64,000 nucleotides of DNA, from positions 992,001-1,056,000 of the forward strand of contig JAWQUS010000017.1 in NCBI GenBank assembly GCA_036365455.1, written 5' to 3'. The notes under the pieces were generated by a model, which worked only from the letters and a program-made list of their open reading frames with translations, did no database searches and was not told the DNA's origin. The stretch comes from Macrosoma leucophasiata. Lineage: Eukaryota; Arthropoda; Insecta; Lepidoptera; Hedylidae. Positions 21,115 to 32,663 of the stretch are shown here, one piece after another. The translations under genes were made by a program, and so were the position numbers. Positions within the stretch are counted from its first letter, which is position 1. Every line of letters starts with the position of its first letter.

Positions 21115-21296
21115 TGTTGATACCTATTTTTATTATTAAGTATTTTTGCACCATTATTAATTTTATTTTGTTAGCTTTGACATATTAATCAACGTATCAG
21201 TTGTTATTCAATTTAATTTTTAATTTTGTAATTTGACCTATCACAAGCAAATTCTATTATTTCCAAGTGATTAAATAAATTTTTGAGTTTGAGTTT
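21115..21296 (+). mobile_element. LINE-tail-like repeat T3, copy 1
   Basis: Ends aataaatttttgagtttgag-ttt, preceded by tcacaagcaaattct and gacatattaatcaacgta. Longer copies are at 40950-41325 (plus) and 63625-64000 (minus). The gagttt tail suggests a LINE 3' end; no coding part is present. Confidence 0.6.
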
Positions 21297-21361
21297 TCTT
21301 TTATGTCTTTATTGCACGGAATCCTAAAATGCGTTATAAAGTATGATACAACCCACAATAT

Positions 21362-21926
21362 GTTGTTTTATATTATTTCGCATTAACACATGCTTGTGAA
21401 ATATATTTAATTTCAAGAAAAATGGAAAGAAAAATTTGACTTCAGACGAGACTCGAACTCGCGGCCTGCTGGGAATCTAGTCCAGCCGCTCTTCCAATTG
21501 AACTACTGAAGTCCTGCCCGATTTGTCAAATCTTTCCTTCACATTTTGTTGCATTGTTTTATGGTAGCAGCAGCGCCATCTATTGCCAACTATGTTAGTT
21601 AGGCAACCGATATAATAGACTTTGCAGTTTATTGAATATCGTAAAGAAGTCGCTTTTACCCTTAATAATTGTTTTATATTATTTCGCATTAACACATGCT
21701 TGTGAAATATATTTTATTTAAAGAAAAATGGAAAGAAATATTTGACTTCAGGCGAGACTCGAACTCGCAGCCTGCTGGGAATCTAGTCCAGCCGCTCTTC
21801 CAATTGAGCTACTGAAGTCCTGCCCGATTTGTCAAATCTTTCCTTCACATTTTATTGCATTGCTTTATGGTAGTAGCAGCGCCATCTATTGCCAACTATA
21901 CTAGTTAGGCAACCGATATAATAGAC
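21362..21926 (-). mobile_element. S4 dimer: two tRNA-like units, period 306 bp
   Basis: Each unit, on the minus strand, holds a tRNA-like domain (21438-21513 and 21744-21819). It has a 7-bp acceptor-like stem acttcag/ctgaagt, A box tagctcaattgg, B box gttcgagtc and a T-run right after the domain. The anticodon-arm stem gctgg/ccagc closes a 9-base loop instead of 7, so it is not a normal tRNA. The units are separated by a 46-bp linker. The first unit carries an A in the D arm (gttcaattgg) and a changed T side (gtctgaagtc). Confidence 0.85.
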
Positions 21927-21951
21927 TACAATATGTTTCGAAATGAATTAT

Positions 21952-22150
21952 CTTAATATATATAAATCTCGTGTCACAATGTTTGTCCTCAATGGACTCC
22001 TAAACCACTTAACCGATTATAATAAAATTCGCACACCATGTACAGTTCGATCCAACTTGAGAGATAGGATAGTTTAAATCACAATTCATAGTCGTAATAT
22101 TATGTAAATTCCTAAATTGCAACCGTGCGAAGCCGGGGCGGGCCGCTAGT
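21952..22150 (+). mobile_element. Helitron-like element (H2-type end)
   Basis: Starts taatatatataaatctcgtg and ends gcgaagccggggcgggccgc-tagt, the same 3' end as the element at 15484 with a different interior. Confidence 0.6.
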
Positions 22151-22452
22151 GTATTATAAAACTTAAGCCTCAGCCTTTTTTATAGTTCATCTAACTACAG
22201 TTCTACCGCTAAGTTACTGGACATTTTATCGTTTAATATGCACAGTGTAACAAGCGAACTGGGGTTCATTAAGGTTTTCATATTATCATTATTTTAATAA
22301 GACTCGCTTCTCATTTACTTTGTTGGGTCTTGTCTTGTATTATGAAAATATGATCACTTTTATTTAATTTTCTATTTTATTGTTACCTTTAAAGATGCAC
22401 ATTGTATGGTGCTCAGTAAGAAATAAAATGCCACTACAATTTAACAACGTAG
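22151..22452. other. unassigned sequence
   Basis: Nothing recognised. Confidence 0.3.
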
Positions 22453-22453
22453 A

Positions 22454-22722
22454 TTTTTTTATGTAATGGAAGCGGCAAGCCAGCTTGCAGTTCACATTGA
22501 TGTTAAGTAATGACTGCAGCCTGTAGACACTTACACAAAGACCAAGGTCTAAATGCAGATGCGTTATCACTCCTGAGGCCTAAGATGTTATGATGATGGC
22601 CGTACATTACCACCTGACCGGAACACGATAGTGCTGAACACTACCATTTAGCGGCAAGTATACTAGGTAATGCGGTGGTGCCTACGCCCGCAAGCTCCGT
22701 CACTGGAGCTCTACCACTATAA
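22454..22722 (-). mobile_element. S1, nearly complete
   Basis: All S1 blocks are present except a gap where ctctgtgccggaaattacagg should be; the copy reads gttatgatgatggccgtac there. Confidence 0.85.
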
Positions 22723-23890
22723 TAAGTTCGAATCAGATCTTTAATAGCATTAAAGATTTTATTCGAATGAAGTTCTTATTGACATTCTTATTCGAATTGA
22801 CATGATTGAGTATGTAGACTAAGAATGTCATTAAACTTTAGCACGATGTTATCAGAATTTTCCTTATGAATAATGTATAAAAAAATTAAGCACATTCTAT
22901 AAAAAACTCTTCATAGTTCATTTAACTAAGAAAAGTCTTTTTGTAACAAGTAAGTAGACATAAAACGTTTAATATACATAATTTAACAACCTTGTAGTGG
23001 GACTCTTAACGTTCTGTAGCATATTTTAATTTTTGAATAAGATTTTTTCCTAATTTACTTTGCAGGGAAAATTATCTCTCGATCTTTTTTTATTGATGGT
23101 AGAATATGAAAAATGGTGGCGTTGTAATGTTGGAGCTCGATGGAGTAGGCACGACTACATTACAAATTTACAAGTTGATTTCGTGTATTCAGTATTTAGA
23201 ATCTGCAATTGTTATGGGTTGAATAATGTGAATACCTTGGCTGAAAATTAATTCCATCTTTTATTTTGCCCTATGCATATCCGGAACAGTCATGCACGCT
23301 TAAATGTCTTTGTCTTTGGCGGCGTCGTGTGGCGGGTTACACTTCCCTCTAAAATGTAAGGAGGGCAATGGCTATCACCTGCGTCATACTCGTGAACGGG
23401 TGCTGTTGGTGGGGACTGGTCTGTTCTGGTTTGCAGGAGCTACATCACATTTAGTAAATAGCAGTTTATTTGCATCTATGCTACGGACGTTCATATTATT
23501 TGATTTTTCACGATAATCTGTACTAAATTTAAGCTCTCATTTAAAAGAGCTCTTACTGAGTTTGTTGGGTAGCGGAGTTCTGCTCAGTAGTGACTGCAAT
23601 TGGAACTCTGCTATGTGAATAACTTTGATCTCGACGAATAAGTTGATCTTTTTCTTCGTTTATCATCATTGCAGGAATTGAAATTTTTTGTGATTATTTT
23701 GTTTTAACCAAGTAGTTTAAATTCTAATTTTTAATTTACGATTAATATATGTGTTTGCTTTTACGATATGTAATGGTTTTTCACTCTAGGTATTTTATGA
23801 TTTCTTGAATTGAAATAAAAATATTTCTATTCTATTCTGTTTTCTAACTTAATAACTCAGATACATAATTTGATTTCTATTTTAATCCCG
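22723..23890. other. unassigned, possible LINE 3' UTR at 23290-23835
   Basis: 23290-23835 is GC-richer at first (cggcgtcgtgtggcgggtta) and ends in an A-rich stretch followed by ttctattctattctg, which could be a LINE tail with a ttcta repeat. No related copy in the window. The 70-residue frame at 23304 is not recognised. Confidence 0.3.
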
Positions 23891-23896
23891 CATGTA

Positions 23897-24002
23897 TGGT
23901 ATGTATGTATCTTCACGCCAGATCCCTAAAGGGGTAGGCAGAGAGCGTAGGGTGCCAGATATCCCGGTCCTGACATACCTATCGTGCCTCGTCTACTTTC
24001 AC
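23897..24002 (-). mobile_element. RTE tail fragment
   Basis: Reverse complement of the last 100 bp of R1, with gtatgtatgtatcttcacgc at its left end. Confidence 0.85.
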
Positions 24003-24220
24003 CGCCTGTATTATTGCCAAAAAATCTAAGAAAACTTTCTGTAAATTAGCATTATGCGCAAAAAATATTTTAATGTTTTAGCGTATATGAGCTATAATCA
24101 AGCATGTTAACCCAATTTTGCTTAACAAAATGTATACGATGACACTAAAAAAGTTTGAACATGATAGCCTACAAAATTCACTTTCTAACACAAAGTTTAA
24201 TTCATGGCCGTTATAATGAA

Positions 24221-24287
24221 GTCGGCGTAGCTCCGTAGCACGCGTTAACCCTCTACGTGACTCGTAGACTCGTAGCGCTACGCCGAC
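24221..24287. repeat. inverted repeat gtcggcgtagc
   Basis: The 11-bp arms 24221-24231 and 24277-24287 enclose tcgtagactcgtagc-like words; a small foldback with no other copy here. Confidence 0.65.
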
Positions 24288-24362
24288 TGTGAATATATTT
24301 AACTGCACTGATTTTTTTGTTTTTTTTTTCTTTAACTTCAGACCTTTGTTACTTGATACGTA

Positions 24363-24507
24363 CCCCGTTATTCATAAACGTACATCAGATACGTTTTAGC
24401 TATAGAATGCTTTGTCTTTGTCAGTTGCTTCGTCAAATGTGCAGGATAGAAAGGACAAAGCAAAGATTAGCAACACTAGATAAAATACGTTTATGAATAA
24501 GGGGGGG
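24363..24507. mobile_element. PIF/Harbinger-like MITE, copy 2
   Basis: Same ends and interior as 3751-3896 (tttgtctttgtcagttgc, gtgcaggatagaaa). The flanking TA is retained, the full TTA duplication is not. Confidence 0.75.
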
Positions 24508-24600
24508 TAGACTTTATTTTTATTTATGACTGGCAACCCGCCCCGACTTCGTGCGTGTTATTTTTTATTATAATTTGCTAAGAATAAGTAATTCTATAGA

Positions 24601-24686
24601 GGTATGTCAGGTCCAGGATAACTGGCGCTCTACACTCTCTGCGTACCGTTAGGGACCTGGCGTGAAGATACATACATACATACATT
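24601..24686 (+). mobile_element. RTE tail fragment
   Basis: Last 85 bp of the RTE family, ending gaagatacatacatacatac. Just upstream, 24528-24560 has aacccgccccgacttcg, an H2-like end on the minus strand. Confidence 0.85.
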
Positions 24687-24689
24687 ACT

Positions 24690-25725
24690 TTTAGGTATGT
24701 CAAACTTGTAATGCAATATTTGTGTTTGATTACCCTTTTTTGTAAGAAATTTGTAGTCATTTTTAATTGTCAATTCTTACCGATTCATGTGTCAAAAACT
24801 TTTTTTTTCAGCTCTCATTTTTTATTGCAAAGTCAATATCTACAACTAAATTGATACAGCAAAATTTAAGCGAGCGTTTACAGATTAACTGTTTTTTCCC
24901 AAGCTTCACCCTCAAGCGAAAAAGCGATTCATTTGCAAACCAAAAAAGCTTAATTTGAAACAACCTCAGAGAAATTTCGAGTGACATTAAACTCTTTAGT
25001 TTAATTAAAGTTTACCAATTAACCATAGTTAGTGTTGTGGGGCGCCATCTATCTTTATTTTTGGAGCGTTTCCCACTGTTTTTCGCTGAACAGTTTGGGG
25101 TGCTAATGATGCACTTGAACTCAGTTGGCATAATGCCAGCTTAAAATGCTTCACTTAAATTCTTTTTGCCTACGTTTAGCGTCGGTACCGTACGTTGGAG
25201 TGTAAAATGGTGCATTTAATCAGACTCATCAGCGGAAGCACGCGTGGATGATGGTGGAATATGAAAGCTTAGTGAGAAATTTATTACTCCAATTATTTTG
25301 AACGATCAAGGGTAATGGCAAGATATTTTATGTACAAAAAAATGAAAAAGGTACAAGGTTAAAAAAAAATAGTTCTGAAATATTATCTAGGGAGCGTAAA
25401 GAACATTTTCTGGTACCTATTTTAAATATAACCTATGATAAATGTACAGTTAAAAACACGTAAGTATGCGGTAATTGTTTTTATTAATTATTGTAATAAT
25501 ACTATAGTTAACTTCACGTATAAATATTTCCTTAATTGTACTGTGTACTACGTCATACATGCACACACTCTCCTAATATTGTATCAATGTATGTAAAACA
25601 ATTATATTAACGAACAATAAATCGAACCTTCAACTGGAACAGTCGTGTTTTTCATATTAACCTCTCTCACAAGATATACTTATTCAAACACATACCTATG
25701 CACTTATCCATTATTTATCAGCAAC
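24690..25725. other. unassigned sequence
   Basis: About 1 kb with no recognised element. Frames here are short and unsupported. Confidence 0.35.
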
Positions 25726-25726
25726 G

Positions 25727-25912
25727 TTTTGTCCCACGTACAAAGTGGTGAGCCTATAGCCTCATCTCCGAAAAAAATCTCAAAATCGGATATTAGCATT
25801 GGAGAATTTCTAAACTAAAATACTCAACAGTACTAGTTCTACGATCAAAAGTGAACCCAGCAAAGCAGTAGTGCCCTGTTATCACCACAGTACTGAGCTA
25901 TTGAGGCAGTAA
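25727..25912 (-). mobile_element. old S2 SINE
   Basis: Recognised by gtggtgagcctatagcc, gtgaacccagc and the head end tgaggcagt; strongly diverged. Confidence 0.5.
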
Positions 25913-26227
25913 AAAATAAGTTCATTTAAAACTTAGGTACTAAAGTGATAGAGCTGCAATGCAATACATGAATTAAACTTTAAGTAAGGAATGGAGTTGG
26001 TGGAACATTTCCGTTGAATTGCTAAAGTTGGTGTGAACGGAAGATAAACTTTTGCAGAGGTAAAATGTTTTCTAGACGAGTCTTATAATGTACAGGTTCA
26101 CGCTTGTAACCCTAATATTTAGTTTTAACGTTTTTAATTGCGAGCGCGATGATGCAATTTTGTAAATAAGCTTTTGAGCAGAGCAAATGTATTGCAGTGT
26201 TATAGATTATCAAAAAATATTAACTTT

Positions 26228-27770
26228 TTTTTTTTTTTAGGTCGGGCTTTATGTATTCGGCCTGTCTCGAGGCGGCACTAGTCTACTTCACCGGGCAATC
26301 GGCGAGCGCAGAAGGCGCTCCAGCCTAGCAAAAGAGTTAGCGCAACTGCCTAAGGGTGACCCATGCGGGTCCGTGCCTCGGCTTAGGGCGTTGCGGAGGG
26401 ACATATGAGACATATGCGATTATGGGCGGTGCAACTTTCGCTCTACTCCATTCAGTTGGTGATAACCGGAATGTCATCGGCCTCGCGAGGCCGGGGATAA
26501 AGTCGGGATCAGGGGCGGGCGCAGCGCGAAACGCATCGGCGCGTTGTATTGTTGGCGGTTTGTGGAGTGTGATTCTGTAGGTGATTTTGCATAGCGGCGA
26601 TGGCCGCTATGCAAGCGGCGAAGATCCGGACGATGAGACCACGTTGGTCTCATCGTCCAGATCTTTTAAGACGTGCCTTGGAAGTCTCCTTTTGGCGCGA
26701 TCAAAAGGAGTGTAAATCGCGGCCGCTCTGACCAGCGGATTCGGGTGGTGACTCGCCCGATTGAAATAACGAGCTGAAGCTCGCTTCATACACTGCCGGA
26801 TGGTATGCAGGTTTGCGTCAATGTGTAAGTTTTTATTACGTACGTACCAAGGCGCGCCTACGGCTCTACGTAAGAATCGATTCTGCAAAGTTTGAAGCTT
26901 GCGTAATGTTGTGTTTTTCGCGTGGGCGAATACCGGGGACGCGTAAAATAGTATGGGCCTTATGCAGGACGTATAAGCACGGAGTTTGTTCCGGGCCGAT
27001 AGATTGCTCTTTTTGTTTAATAAACAATGTAATTGGGACAACACGAATTCAGCCTTTGCGCGCGCTGCTTTAACATGTGCAGCGAAGGTCAGATGCCGAT
27101 CAAGCGTCACTCCTAAGTATTTGATTTTGTCCATCCAGGGGATGGGCTCGTCAAACATAAGGACTGGGGCTACGTTAGGTCTGGGAGCGCGGTCCCGTAT
27201 AAAGAGTATGGCAGCGCTCTTGCTAGAATTTACCTCTATACGCCAGCGGCGGAACTAAGCAAGGTCTTTGGCCGCCGCTTGCAGGGCTTTCCTTATGATC
27301 TCTGGCTGTCTCCAGAGACGTAAATAGCAGTGTCGTCAGCGTACATTGCCACCTGAACGCCGTGGCGGACAGGGATATCGCTAGTGTATAGCGTGAACAG
27401 GAGGGGGGAGAGTACGGATCCTTGGGAAACACCGGCTGTTATGGTGTGACGGTTCGAAAGGGTACCCTCGACTCGATATCAAAAGCCTCTGTCCGACAGA
27501 AAATCGCGAATTATGTGCACGATTTGGGTGGGCACTCCGAGAGTGTACAGCTTGTATAATAAGCCGTTGTGCCACACGCGGTCGAACGCTTTAGCGATAT
27601 CGAAGAAGAGGGCTCCCGCCATAATCTTTCTATCGAATTTACTGAGTATATGCTCAGTGATTCGATGTACTTGATGGACACAGGAGTGGCGAGCACGGAA
27701 CCCGAACTGTTCGTCCGGGATCAAGTGCCGCACTCGGGACTTTATTTTATGCTTCCTCGATTTTTTATAT
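26228..27770 (-). pseudogene. Jockey-like LINE, 5'-truncated, frameshifted
   Basis: The upper part (27778-27479) reads EQFGFRARHSCVHQVHRI and AGALFFDIAKAFDRVWHNGL, reverse-transcriptase blocks 2 and 3. The frame is then broken across the catalytic region. From 27158 to 26607 a 183-residue frame reads IKYLGVTLDRHLTFAAHV, RPILFYASPVFAHAKNTT and LQNRFLRRAVGAPWYVRN, the thumb-to-C-terminal region usual in Jockey-clade elements. The 3' UTR (26240-26606) ends in a 14-base T-run at 26226-26239, the poly-A of the element strand. Confidence 0.85.
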
Positions 27771-27777
27771 AATTTCA

Positions 27778-28100
27778 TTGTTACAGCAGTGTTTGATGAC
27801 TACTAGACACCGGGATCGCGGGTTTGATCCACACGCTGATATAAATATTTTTGAAACTACAGATACTTTTCTCGGGTTTGGCTGTGTGGAGGAACGGGTG
27901 GAAATGTTCCTCCGACGAAAAGGGAGGCTCCTCCGACCAGGCGAGGTGATAGTGCCTTGGGGGCCGCAGCCTAACTGTCGACGTTTGGAAGTTGTATATA
28001 TGCCAACTCTTGAGAAATCTTCGTATGTGCGATGTAACTCGACTGCACGCCATCTACAGTACTAGAGAAGTACTGTGGTCATTGTATTCCACTAGTTGGC
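27778..28100. other. unassigned, tRNA-like B box near 27820
   Basis: gggatcgcgggtttgatcc resembles a B-box context as in a SINE head, but no sister copy exists here. Nothing else recognised. Confidence 0.3.
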
Positions 28101-28117
28101 GCCTTAATGTAGTGGAC

Positions 28118-28448
28118 CAGAGGTTCCCAAACAATTTTTTCTTGTAGACCCTTTACAATTTTTTCTGGTTTCTGTGGACCCCCGTCCTTGCTACATTTAT
28201 ATCACATTCCCATATTTCCATTATTTATTCTCGCTTACGTAGACCCCCATCGAGTCTCCCATGGACCACTTTGGGAATCACTGGTATGATGTAGGTAAAT
28301 TGGTACTATCAGTGTATGTGTTGAGATCCATTATCGTGGACCCCCATTTTCATTTCATGGACCCCCAAATTTTTTTTCGCTGACGCAGACCCCTTTAAGC
28401 TTGTCATAGACCCCTAGGGGTCGATATAGACCACTTTGGGAATCACTG
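28118..28448. mobile_element. hAT MITE with 8-bp target duplication
   Basis: Starts cagaggttcccaaac and ends gtttgggaatcactg-like (tttgggaatcactg). Flanked by tagtggac at 28110-28117 and 28449-28456. CAG...CTG ends with an 8-bp duplication are diagnostic of hAT. The 331-bp interior repeats gtagaccc/ggaccccc words and codes for nothing. Confidence 0.88.
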
Positions 28449-28650
28449 TAGTGGACGCTACAGCTATTTGTGTATGTGTTGTGTGCGTATAACAGTAGTT
28501 GTGTGCAGCATCAAGTCTGATCAACTGACTCATCATATACATATAATGAATGTGTTGCCCCTCGTCATTCATCGGGTTGGCCGTTTGCGGAGCATATCTA
28601 GGAGAGGCCAGTCCTGACCTAAGATTCAATCGTATGAGATGTTTTTTCCC

Positions 28651-28928
28651 GGTGGTAGAGCTCCAGTGACGGAGCTCGCGGGCATAGTCACCACTGCATT
28701 ACCTAAATTACTTGCCGCTAAATGGTAGTGTTCAGCACTATCGTGTTCCGGTCAGGTAGCAATGTTTGGCCCTGTAATTTCCAGCACAGAGGCATAACAC
28801 CTAATTCCTCAGGAATGGCAGCGCATCTGCATTTTGACCTCTGTTCATGTGTGTCTAAAGGCTGCAGTCATCACTTAACATCAATGTGAACTGCATGATT
28901 GTTTACCACTTTTAATACATAAAAAAAA
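28651..28928 (+). mobile_element. S1, complete
   Basis: All blocks present; flanked by atgtt at 28639-28643 and 28928-28932, a possible target duplication. Confidence 0.88.
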
Positions 28929-29189
28929 TGTTGAATATACGCAGGTCCCAGATCTCACTTTATAGCCCAGGCATCTTGTTCCCGTAATTCTTTCTCATAG
29001 CTCAAAGTCTGCCCTGGCGATTCAAGTTTCATAACAATAATTACTTGTATTCTGCGGGGCCTATCTAAGTCTGTAATTTCTCAAGATTGGTTGGATCTGT
29101 GACCCCGTAAAAGCCTAATACAGAACTGGGGCTTAACTACCCCGTGCTGATGAGAGACTTATTTGTTTGCAGATGCATTGCTAACACTG

Positions 29190-29560
29190 GCTTTGCTCGC
29201 TGTTGGGTGAAACTTACACATAATAGCGGCAACCCATTATACGTCCCACTATGGGAGGCCTGAAACTTACTCCAGCATGCTGCTCCAATGCGGATTAGTG
29301 GAGATACGAGGTTAGTGGCCAACCCGCTGTCGGATGTTTTCAAATCGCCTTTAAGGCCTCCAACAAGCTTCCTAAAAACTGCTATCTATCGATAGCAACC
29401 GGAACCGATGGCTTAACGTGCCCTCCGAAGCACGGAAACGCGCATTTTAATTTGCCACTAGCGGTCACCCATCACACACCCGACCGTAGTGCTTAATTAA
29501 CCGAGTAGATTTCTATGATCTACACCAGCCATGGGGCCATGCGCGCTTCTAACACATAAA
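29190..29560 (-). mobile_element. LINE tail T1, copy 2
   Basis: Carries ggccaacccgctgtcggatg, ctatctatcgatagcaaccg and cactagcggtcacccatcac. It extends further 5' (ccatgggg-ccatgcgcgctt) than copy 1. Confidence 0.6.
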
Positions 29561-30027
29561 CCTACACATAGTAAGAAATAATAGACTCACACCGTAATTC
29601 GAGAGACGAGTAAAAGCATAAGACAGTAGGGCTATAGAACCAGATGACTGTACTCAACACGCAGTTATCAGACAACATCCACTTGTGTCTGTGGTCACAG
29701 TCATAAAGATTTCCTCCCCGCAAATTGAAATGTAGTGTTTACTTTTCATTATGATAGTGCGGGCTCAAGTTATGAGAAATTACTTGAAAATTTTGATACT
29801 TTGCCTTATAATTAATGAAGGCTACAAAACGTCTACGAAAGGAGGTTTCTTTAAATAGCAAAAAAATTGGAGGTTGTAATTGTATCATTCATTAATCTTA
29901 CCTCATTATAGTGTTGATAGCACTTGTCGATGTTAATGATAGTATTAAGTCCACAGAATCCACTCTTATTAAATTGAGTGCACATTGCACATTTACATAA
30001 AATTCATATTAAATGTCAATACTTAAA
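29561..30027. other. unassigned sequence
   Basis: Nothing recognised. Confidence 0.3.
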
Positions 30028-30352
30028 AAAACTGCCTCGGTAGCCTTGTGGTAGCAGGCCGCTACTACTACGCTGAGGTCCTGGGTTCGATTCTCGGGTA
30101 AGGTGTTATCATCGATTATGGTCTAAAGTCCTTTATCTCTGGTTCTATTGGGATTTTTCCTTTTTCTGGAAATTTCCCAGAACCTCGAAGTTTGGTTATG
30201 TGGCCGGAGATGTCAACAGGCTCGCCACCTGTTACATGGGCCAAAAACGTAACCGTCGAATCGTGGGTGTTTGCATGTATGCTTGAATGCATGCATTTAC
30301 CTCTGCCTACCCCTTCGGGGATTACAGGCGTGAAGTTACGTTACTTAAAAAA
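30028..30352 (+). mobile_element. S2 tRNA-derived SINE, complete copy (family description)
   Basis: The head ctgcctcggtagccttgtgg-tagcagg holds a good A box, and tgggttcgattctcggg a B box, so Pol III promotion is expected. The body contains ttctattgggatttttcc, ggagatgtcaacaggctcgc and gcatgcatttacctctgcct and the end gggattacaggcgtgaagtt followed by an A-run. About 320 bp. The 70- and 80-residue frames over it are chance. Confidence 0.85.
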
Positions 30353-30815
30353 AACATCATTCGAGTTCAAGTCCTACCGGTGTACATTTTTCTTAAAAAC
30401 GTAATTCTATTTCACATACAACATAACTCTGTATCTTACAATTCGCACCAAGCTCACATAAGTATATGTTTAGGTATTACATACCAGCAACCCATGTTAC
30501 CCCTTAATGGATTACACCCTGTATTATAATACGGCCTATTGTTCGTTGCGTTATTAAATGAACACACACGCAGGTGAGAGTCGCGAATCTCTTTAAAATA
30601 CATTTTCACTGAAACAAGGTCTTTTGATATGGATTGGATTTTTTTTTTTTGCTGTAGGTTTCATTTTATGAAAACACAATGAGTTTGATTAAATTAAGTG
30701 TACATAGTTGTATAATTAAGGTAATACGAGTATATAGAACATTTGTTCCAATTATCTACAGCTTTGCTCATCTATCAAAATATGTTTTTTTTATAAGGAG
30801 AAGTATCTATTGAAT
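30353..30815. other. unassigned sequence
   Basis: Contains a 12-base T-run near 30645; no element assigned. Confidence 0.3.
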
Positions 30816-30817
30816 TG

Positions 30818-31350
30818 TTTTATATTATTTCGCATTAACACATGCTTGTGAAATATATTTTTATTTTTAAAGAAAAATGGAAAGAAAAATTTGACTTCAG
30901 GCGAGACGCAAACTCGCGACCTACTGGGAATCTAGTCCAGTCGCTCTTCCAATTGAGCTACTGAAGCCCTGCCCGATTTGTCAAATCTTTCCTTCACATC
31001 TATTGCATTGCTTTATGGTAGCAATAGCGCCATCTATTACCAACTATGCTAGTTAGGCAACCGATATAATAGACTGACAATTATTAAGGGTAAAAGCGAC
31101 TTCTTTACGATATTCAATAAACTGAAAAGTCTATTATATCGGTTGCCTAACTAGCATAGTTGGTAATAGATGGCGCTACTGCTACCATAAAGCAATGCAA
31201 TAGATGTGAAGGAAAGATTTGACAAATCGGGCAGGGCTTCAGTAACTCAATTGGAAGAGCGGCTGGACTAGATTCCCAGTAGGTCGCGAGTTCGAGTCTC
31301 GCCTGAAGTCAAATTTTTCTTTCCATTTTTATTTAAAAATAAAAATATAT
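30818..31350. repeat. head-to-head pair of S4 tRNA-like units
   Basis: The left unit (30818-31076, minus; tRNA-like domain 30893-30968) and the right unit (31080-31350, plus; domain 31235-31310) are inverted around about 50 bp that include the S4 linker. Both share variants absent from the other loci: cctactggg for cctgctggg, gaagccctgcc for gaagtcctgcc, and ctattaccaac for ctattgccaac. So one arose as an inverted copy of the other. Later single changes differ: the left B-box side reads gcaaactcgcg, the right D arm reads agtaactc. Confidence 0.9.
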
Positions 31351-31545
31351 CTATTAAATTGTTTTTAGTGATTTTTTGAAAACGACAACTCGTTTTCAAA
31401 TATTCATGCTGTATTTAGGAGTAAAATATTAAGGCAATAGGGTATTAGCAATGTTGGAACGTAAAACTACGACGGGACCTACCAACTATTAGTAAAAAAA
31501 ATTGACGTATTTCTCTTATGACGGTTTTCGCGAGCTTCATATATT

Positions 31546-31740
31546 GTAGAAATTAAATTTGCGGATTTTCTCGCGGATGCAACACTCCCTAACTTTTTTT
31601 TATACCCGACGTTTCATGGGCAGACTAACTCGACGATATTCAGCCTGACCATGGTAGCTGGAAAGCGACCTGAACGTCGGGTATGAGAAGAAGTTCGGGA
31701 GTGTTTTATACGCTAGAAAATCCGCAAATTTAATTTCTAC
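31546..31740. mobile_element. 195-bp foldback element with hammerhead-like core
   Basis: Arms of about 70 nt (gtagaaattaaatttgcgga at the left, its complement at 31721-31740) are roughly 80% alike. The arms end in tacccgacgttt and gaacgtcgggta, which pair. Between them lies cctgaccatggtagct-ggaa-agcgacctgaac. A hammerhead ribozyme has the order helix III strand, UH, CUGANGA, helix II, GAAA, helix III strand. Here helix III, a 7-bp helix II with one mismatch and a GGAA loop fit, but CUGANGA reads ctgacca and GAAA reads gaac, so this copy would be inactive if the reading is right. Confidence 0.55.
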
Positions 31741-31933
31741 AACAGAAAAGAATTGTTTAGCAAATATAATCAGTTAACTGAGCTATGGCTGGCAAAACAT
31801 TCCAATATGCGGCAGTCAATACAGGAAGAGGTAAGAGCAGCAGCGTCACGCTATAAAACTGTCGCAAGTAGTATCTACGCTCTCGAACTCTGATGCTGGA
31901 GCTAGAACAAAAGTTTATTAAATATATGAAATA

Positions 31934-32219
31934 TTTTTTTTCTGTAATCGAAGTGGCAAACAAGCATGCCGTTCACTTTGATGTTAAGTGATGACTGCAG
32001 CCTATAGACACTAACACAAAGACCAAGGTCAAGATGCAGATGCGTTACCATTCCTGAGGCCTAAGGTTTTATGCCCCTGTGCCGGAAATTACAGGGCCGT
32101 ACATTACCACCTGACCGGAACACGATAGTGTTGATCACTACCATTTAGCGGCAAGTATATTAGGTAATGCGGTGGTGCCTATGCCCGCGAGCTCCGTCAC
32201 TGGAGCTCTACCACCAGTA
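31934..32219 (-). mobile_element. S1, complete
   Basis: Minus-strand full copy; the poly-A side reads tttttttctgtaatcg. Confidence 0.88.
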
Positions 32220-32267
32220 TAAAAATAATAGAAAATATAGAGATATCTATATAAATTAATGGCAATA

Positions 32268-32663
32268 TAATTTATTTATTTTAAAGAAAAATGGAAAGAA
32301 AAAATTGACTTCAGGCGAGACTCGAACTCGCGGCCACTGGGAATCTAGTCCAGCCACTCTTCCAACTGTGCTACCGAAGTCCTGCCCGATTTGCCAAATC
32401 TTTCCTTCACATTTATTGCATTGCCTTATGGTGGCAGCAGCGCCATCTATTGCCATACTATGCTAGTTAGGCAACCGATATAATAAACTTTGCAGTTTAT
32501 TGAGTATCGTAAAGAAGTCGCTTTTACCCTGAATAATTGTTTTATATTATTTCGCATTAACACATGCTTGTGAGAATATATTTATTTTAAAGAAAAATGG
32601 AAAGAAAAATTTGACTTCAGGCGAGACTCGAACTCGCGGGCACTGAGAATCTAGTCCAAACGC
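32268..32663 (-). mobile_element. S4 dimer, second unit truncated
   Basis: tRNA-like domains start at 32307 and 32613, again 306 bp apart, with the same 46-bp linker. The first has a 1-base loss in the anticodon arm (cggccactggg), as does the second; the second stops inside the domain at about 32663. Confidence 0.8.
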
